Assembly: GCA_049446715.1 (NCBI GenBank)
Contig: JBMTQX010000016.1
Coordinates: forward strand, 1 to 56,923
Length of the DNA stretch: 56,923 bases
Direction: 5' to 3'
Source: Eutrophocola sp049446715
Lineage (GTDB): Bacteria > Pseudomonadota > Gammaproteobacteria > Pseudomonadales > Pseudohongiellaceae
This document shows positions 54,180-56,923 of this stretch, one piece after another. The notes beneath the pieces are model-generated. The model had not been told where the DNA came from and did no database searches. It was given only the letters and a program-made list of their open reading frames with translations. Each line of letters opens with the position of its first letter. Within the stretch, counting starts at the first letter, position 1. The translations under genes and the position numbers were made by a program.

Positions 54180-55121
54180 ATGTCCGCCACCATTATCCCG
54201 TTTGAACTACCCCGCAACGAAGCGGTGATGGCTGTTCACAGCATCATCCCTGAAACTGCCATGACCGCAGATTTCCTCGGGACCGAACGTGAGAGCCACG
54301 CCATCCAGATCAGCCCTGACGGTCTCATGCTGACCGTGGGTTACTCGATCATGGAGGCCAGCGAAGTCTGGATTACCAACCGTCGCGGGCAGACAGCCGA
54401 GGGCATCGTCATTGCCCAGGACTACGATTCCGGTATTGCCGTGATTCGCCCGACGAGCAGCCTCGGCAAGGCCTATCTGGATACCGATGCGCACGACACC
54501 GTGCATATCGGTGATCGCGTCGAAATACTGACCAGTGAAAACAGCAAGGCCATGAATGCCGCGATTTTTGCCAAGGAAGAATATGCGGGCCGGTGGGAAT
54601 ACCTGCTTGAACATGCTTTCTACACCATACCGCTTTGTGAGCACTGGTCCGGGGCGGGCCTGCTGAACAAGGACGGCAAACTCGTGGGTCTCGGTTCGCT
54701 GGCTCTGGGCCTAAAAGGGCCAACCGGTGATATCGTGCCGGGTAATCTCTTCATTCCTACCGACCTGGTCATGCCCTATCTCGACCACATGACCGCTTAC
54801 GGTCAAAAACCCGGCGCACTGCGCCCCTGGCTGGGCACACTGATCGAGGAACATGATGCCGAACTCTGTGTTGTTGGTCTCTATATTGGCGCACCGGCTG
54901 CCCGCGCCGGCATTCGCACCGGTGACATCATCCTGTCGGTGGATTCGCAACCGGTATCGTCGATGGCCGGCTTCTTTCGTACGATCTGGCATTACGGCCC
55001 GGCCGGTACCCGCATTCCGCTGACGCTCAAGAGCGGCGACAGCACCCGCGAGGTGCTTCTGGATACCATAGACCGCAACAGCTTTTTTGTTCAGCACGCC
55101 AACAATCACATACTGAATTAA
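54180..55121 (+). CDS. HtrA-like trypsin-fold/PDZ protein with degenerate catalytic triad
   Basis: This 313-residue protein has a trypsin-fold domain (about 15-205) and a PDZ domain (about 215-300). By eye alignment to HtrA, the usual His of the LTNNHV motif is Tyr55 (LTVGYSI), the Asp of TDLAV is Gly85 (DYDSGIAVI), and only the Ser is kept, as Ser157 in HWSGAGLL. It has no signal peptide, unlike DegP. It is probably an inactive binding protein, in the cytoplasm unless exported otherwise. The exonuclease gene follows 15 bases downstream. No clear ribosome-binding site precedes the ATG. Confidence 0.8.
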   Translation: MSATIIPFELPRNEAVMAVHSIIPETAMTADFLGTERESHAIQISPDGLMLTVGYSIMEASEVWITNRRGQTAEGIVIAQDYDSGIAVIRPTSSLGKAYLDTDAHDTVHIGDRVEILTSENSKAMNAAIFAKEEYAGRWEYLLEHAFYTIPLCEHWSGAGLLNKDGKLVGLGSLALGLKGPTGDIVPGNLFIPTDLVMPYLDHMTAYGQKPGALRPWLGTLIEEHDAELCVVGLYIGAPAARAGIRTGDIILSVDSQPVSSMAGFFRTIWHYGPAGTRIPLTLKSGDSTREVLLDTIDRNSFFVQHANNHILN

Positions 55122-55136
55122 TTCGGATTCGAAGCT

Positions 55137-55901
55137 ATGCGCATGCTTTCATGGAACGTTAACGGCATTCGAGCAGCCGTAGGTAAAGGATTTGTTGAAG
55201 CTATCAACGCACTGGACTGCGATGTCATTTGCCTGCAGGAAACCAAGGCCCAGGATGATCAAGTGGCAGCGGCCCTTTCTGCGCTTGAGGGTTATCACGT
55301 CTACAGCAACTCGGCACAACGCAAGGGTTATTCGGGTACGGCCATCCTGAGTCGCCAGGAACCTGCCACAGTCATACCCCATATCGGCATTGACCACCAC
55401 GATGAGGAAGGCCGTGTGCTGTGTGCTGAATACCCCGATTTCACCCTGGTGACCGTGTACACACCGAATTCAGGCAACGGCTTGCGTCGGCTGGAATACC
55501 GGCAGCAGTGGGACCGCGATTTTCTGGCATATCTGAAACACCTGGAAAAGAAAAAACCGGTAGTGGTCTGTGGCGATCTCAATGTCGCGCACCAGGAAAT
55601 AGATCTGGCACGCCCGAAGGCCAACTACAACAAGACGGCCGGATATACGCAGCAGGAAATCGATGGCATGGATAATCTGGTGTCGGCAAATTTCGTGGAT
55701 TCGTTTCGGCACCTGCACCCCGATACCATCCAGTACAGCTGGTGGAGCTATCGTGCAGGCGCCAGGGGCAACAACATTGGCTGGCGTCTGGATTACTTCC
55801 TGGTCTCGGACAGCCTGAAGGATGCGATCCATAAAGCCGAAATCCATGACCAGGTGACGGGGTCGGACCACTGCCCTGTCCTGCTTGAGCTAGTGATGTA
55901 G
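55137..55901 (+). CDS. xth: Exodeoxyribonuclease III / AP endonuclease
   Basis: This 254-residue EEP-fold nuclease cuts at abasic sites and removes 3' blocking groups. Motifs are LSWNVNGIRAA, CLQETKAQ with the metal-binding Glu, PVVVCGDLNVAH, WSYRAGARGNNIGWRLDYFLVS and the C-terminal TGSDHCPV with the catalytic His. Together with ung in this window it forms part of base-excision repair. Spacing to the HtrA-like gene (15 bases) suggests co-transcription. Confidence 0.95.
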   Translation: MRMLSWNVNGIRAAVGKGFVEAINALDCDVICLQETKAQDDQVAAALSALEGYHVYSNSAQRKGYSGTAILSRQEPATVIPHIGIDHHDEEGRVLCAEYPDFTLVTVYTPNSGNGLRRLEYRQQWDRDFLAYLKHLEKKKPVVVCGDLNVAHQEIDLARPKANYNKTAGYTQQEIDGMDNLVSANFVDSFRHLHPDTIQYSWWSYRAGARGNNIGWRLDYFLVSDSLKDAIHKAEIHDQVTGSDHCPVLLELVM

Positions 55902-55931
55902 CGCCAACAAACATTGTTTTGGCCCAGACAT

Positions 55932-55959
55932 AAAAAACCCGGCATCAGCCGGTTTTTTT
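55932..55959. terminator. Bidirectional rho-independent terminator
   Basis: AAAAAACCCGGC and GCCGGTTTTTTT flank an ATCA loop with one mismatch. A-run on the left and T-run on the right let it end both xth and the opposite-strand gene that stops at 55978. Confidence 0.8.
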
Positions 55960-55977
55960 CAGTTAGTCAGCAGAGAC

Positions 55978-56923
55978 TTAGCGGGGAGTGCCTTGCAGCA
56001 GGCCCAGACCACCCAGTGCAGTGGCGTCATTGGTCAGTGAGAAGCCTGTAACAAAGCCATTGGTGCCTCCGACACTGGTGAAGACGCCGCCGAGGCTACC
56101 CTCGATACCTTGGGTCATATCCGCCGGTGTGATAACCACATCGTTGGTGAAATCACCCATGGTGGCTGTGGCGCCATTGACGCTGCCGCTGAAATTCATG
56201 GACCAGTGCTCTGCACCGTAACCCACCGTCGCATTGAAACTGCCGCTGGTGACGGTGCCGGAGTTAAGGTCGACATCAAATCCCATGTCGAGGCCGGTCA
56301 AGGTACCGGCAGTGCCGGAACCGGTGAACTGGTTGGCTACTGAACTGTAAGACCAGTTGCCTGATACGGATTTGAGATCATCTATATTGGCAGGATCCAC
56401 TACCGCCAGGTAAACGCGCTGGAATTCCTCGCCACTGATTTTCTGACTGCCATCCATCAGGCCCGGCAGGCTCCAGTAGCCCCAGTCGACAGTGAGATCG
56501 CCAACACTGGCGGAAGACTCAACGCCACCGGCTTCCGAGGTGGTGATGGCGGCATACAGGACTGTTTCACCGGCAACGTCAGTGACATTGACCTGCGCAG
56601 CCGTGTCAGTGATACCACTGACCAGTTGGCGAATGACACCTTCACCAGACTGTTCCAGCGTGCTGCTGCTGTTGTTGCCATTGCCCTTGTTATTGTTATT
56701 GCCGTTGTTACCGTTACCATTACTGTTGACATTACCATTTCCGTTGCCTGAATCGGCTATGGTTTTAGAGCCATCTCCTACATTGGCAGTTTCTTCAGGT
56801 GCTGGCTCCGGATCTGCGGCAGTTTCTTCAGGTGCCAGCTCCGGATCTGGGGCAGTTTCTTCAGGTGCCGGCTCCGGATCTGGGGCAGAGGCATTACTAT
56901 TATTTCCCCCACTACTTACGGAA
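55978..56923 (-). CDS. Repeat-rich surface protein with C-terminal beta-barrel-like domain (5' end outside window)
   Basis: The frame is open from the window edge to the stop at 55978, giving at least 314 residues. It begins with a linker containing three 11-residue PE-rich repeats (ETAPDPELAPE-type; 56881-56767), then a Gly/Asn-rich stretch (about 56752-56662), then a domain of alternating strands with GNWSYSSVANQFTGSGTAG, DMGFDVDLNSGTVTSG and HWSMNFSGSV. The last part resembles the handle/barrel domains of TbpB-like or FecR-associated surface proteins but was not matched by search. The ATG at 56457 is internal to the frame, not its start. Likely exported. Confidence 0.65.
   Translation of the reverse strand, partial: SVSSGGNNSNASAPDPEPAPEETAPDPELAPEETAADPEPAPEETANVGDGSKTIADSGNGNGNVNSNGNGNNGNNNNKGNGNNSSSTLEQSGEGVIRQLVSGITDTAAQVNVTDVAGETVLYAAITTSEAGGVESSASVGDLTVDWGYWSLPGLMDGSQKISGEEFQRVYLAVVDPANIDDLKSVSGNWSYSSVANQFTGSGTAGTLTGLDMGFDVDLNSGTVTSGSFNATVGYGAEHWSMNFSGSVNGATATMGDFTNDVVITPADMTQGIEGSLGGVFTSVGGTNGFVTGFSLTNDATALGGLGLLQGTPR
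56767..56881 (-). repeat. Three 33-bp coding repeats (PE-rich, 11 residues each)
   Basis: On the plus strand GGCAGTTTCTTCAGGTGC recurs at 33- and 27/33-base steps, coding PDPEPAPEETA, PDPELAPEETA and ADPEPAPEETA on the reverse strand. The close DNA identity suggests recent unit duplication. Confidence 0.7.

Noticed and set aside
56457..56738. 93-codon frame over the Asn/Gly-rich linker
   Set aside because: A frame-shifted reading of the low-complexity segment of the large surface protein.

Overview
The window (about 57 kb, GC-rich, densely coding) looks like chromosomal core sequence from a gammaproteobacterium of the Pseudomonas/Cellvibrio/Oceanospirillum side of the class. The main evidence is gene order. 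The blocks sppA/hda/arsC/wrbA, proS, aspS-yebC-ruvCAB-tolQRAB-pal-cpoB-queE-queC-tRNA-Lys and nadA-bepA-tusA-permease-dapA-bamC-purC follow, from memory, the order of a continuous stretch in Pseudomonas aeruginosa. Local losses and insertions set this genome apart from Pseudomonas: ybgC and purM/purN are absent from their usual places. No prophage, insertion sequence or CRISPR array was seen.

Layout. 1-5.2 kb: 5' end of nadK, a nucleotide-sugar dehydrogenase, a large secreted metzincin-type metalloprotease, a D-cysteine desulfhydrase-like PLP enzyme and a glycine-zipper lipoprotein. 5.2-8 kb: tRNA-Val and tRNA-Asp, then a CHASE2 adenylate cyclase. 8-15.6 kb: queD, ung, the prfB-lysS operon (prfB with an intact programmed +1 frameshift), mnmC (no ordinary start codon visible) and an M18 aminopeptidase. 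15.6-22.1 kb: FKBP isomerase, LRR lipoprotein, miaE, rmuC and dapA-bamC-purC. 22.2-28.1 kb: permease and tusA, bepA, nadA, tRNA-Lys and queE-queC. 28.2-33.2 kb: the Tol-Pal operon. 33.4-39 kb: ruvCAB, yebC, aspS and an FmdB zinc-ribbon gene. 39.6-49.5 kb: HU-like protein, proS, a YihY-type membrane protein, arsC-wrbA-DUF2069, sppA, hda, DUF2066 and DUF3108 genes. 49.6-51.9 kb: a three-gene arsenosugar-type operon (radical SAM arsS plus two small glycosyltransferase-family genes). 52-56 kb: selO, tRNA-Arg with an upstream partial duplicate, an HtrA-like protein that has lost its catalytic His and Asp, and an exonuclease III. 55.98 kb to the end: a 5'-truncated gene for a repeat-rich surface protein.

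How the genes work together. The window is rich in tRNA biology: three aminoacyl-tRNA synthetases (Lys, Asp, Pro), modification enzymes MnmC, MiaE, TusA-like and the queuosine genes queD/C/E, release factor 2 and four tRNA genes. It also holds envelope maintenance (Tol-Pal, BamC, BepA, FkpA, SppA), DNA repair (RuvABC, Ung, RmuC, ExoIII) and replication control (Hda). The least conventional parts are the arsenosugar operon, the pseudo-HtrA, the metzincin protease, the C-terminal barrel protein with PE-rich repeats, and short repeats next to the tRNA genes. All assignments come from reading motifs and gene order by eye. No database search was possible.
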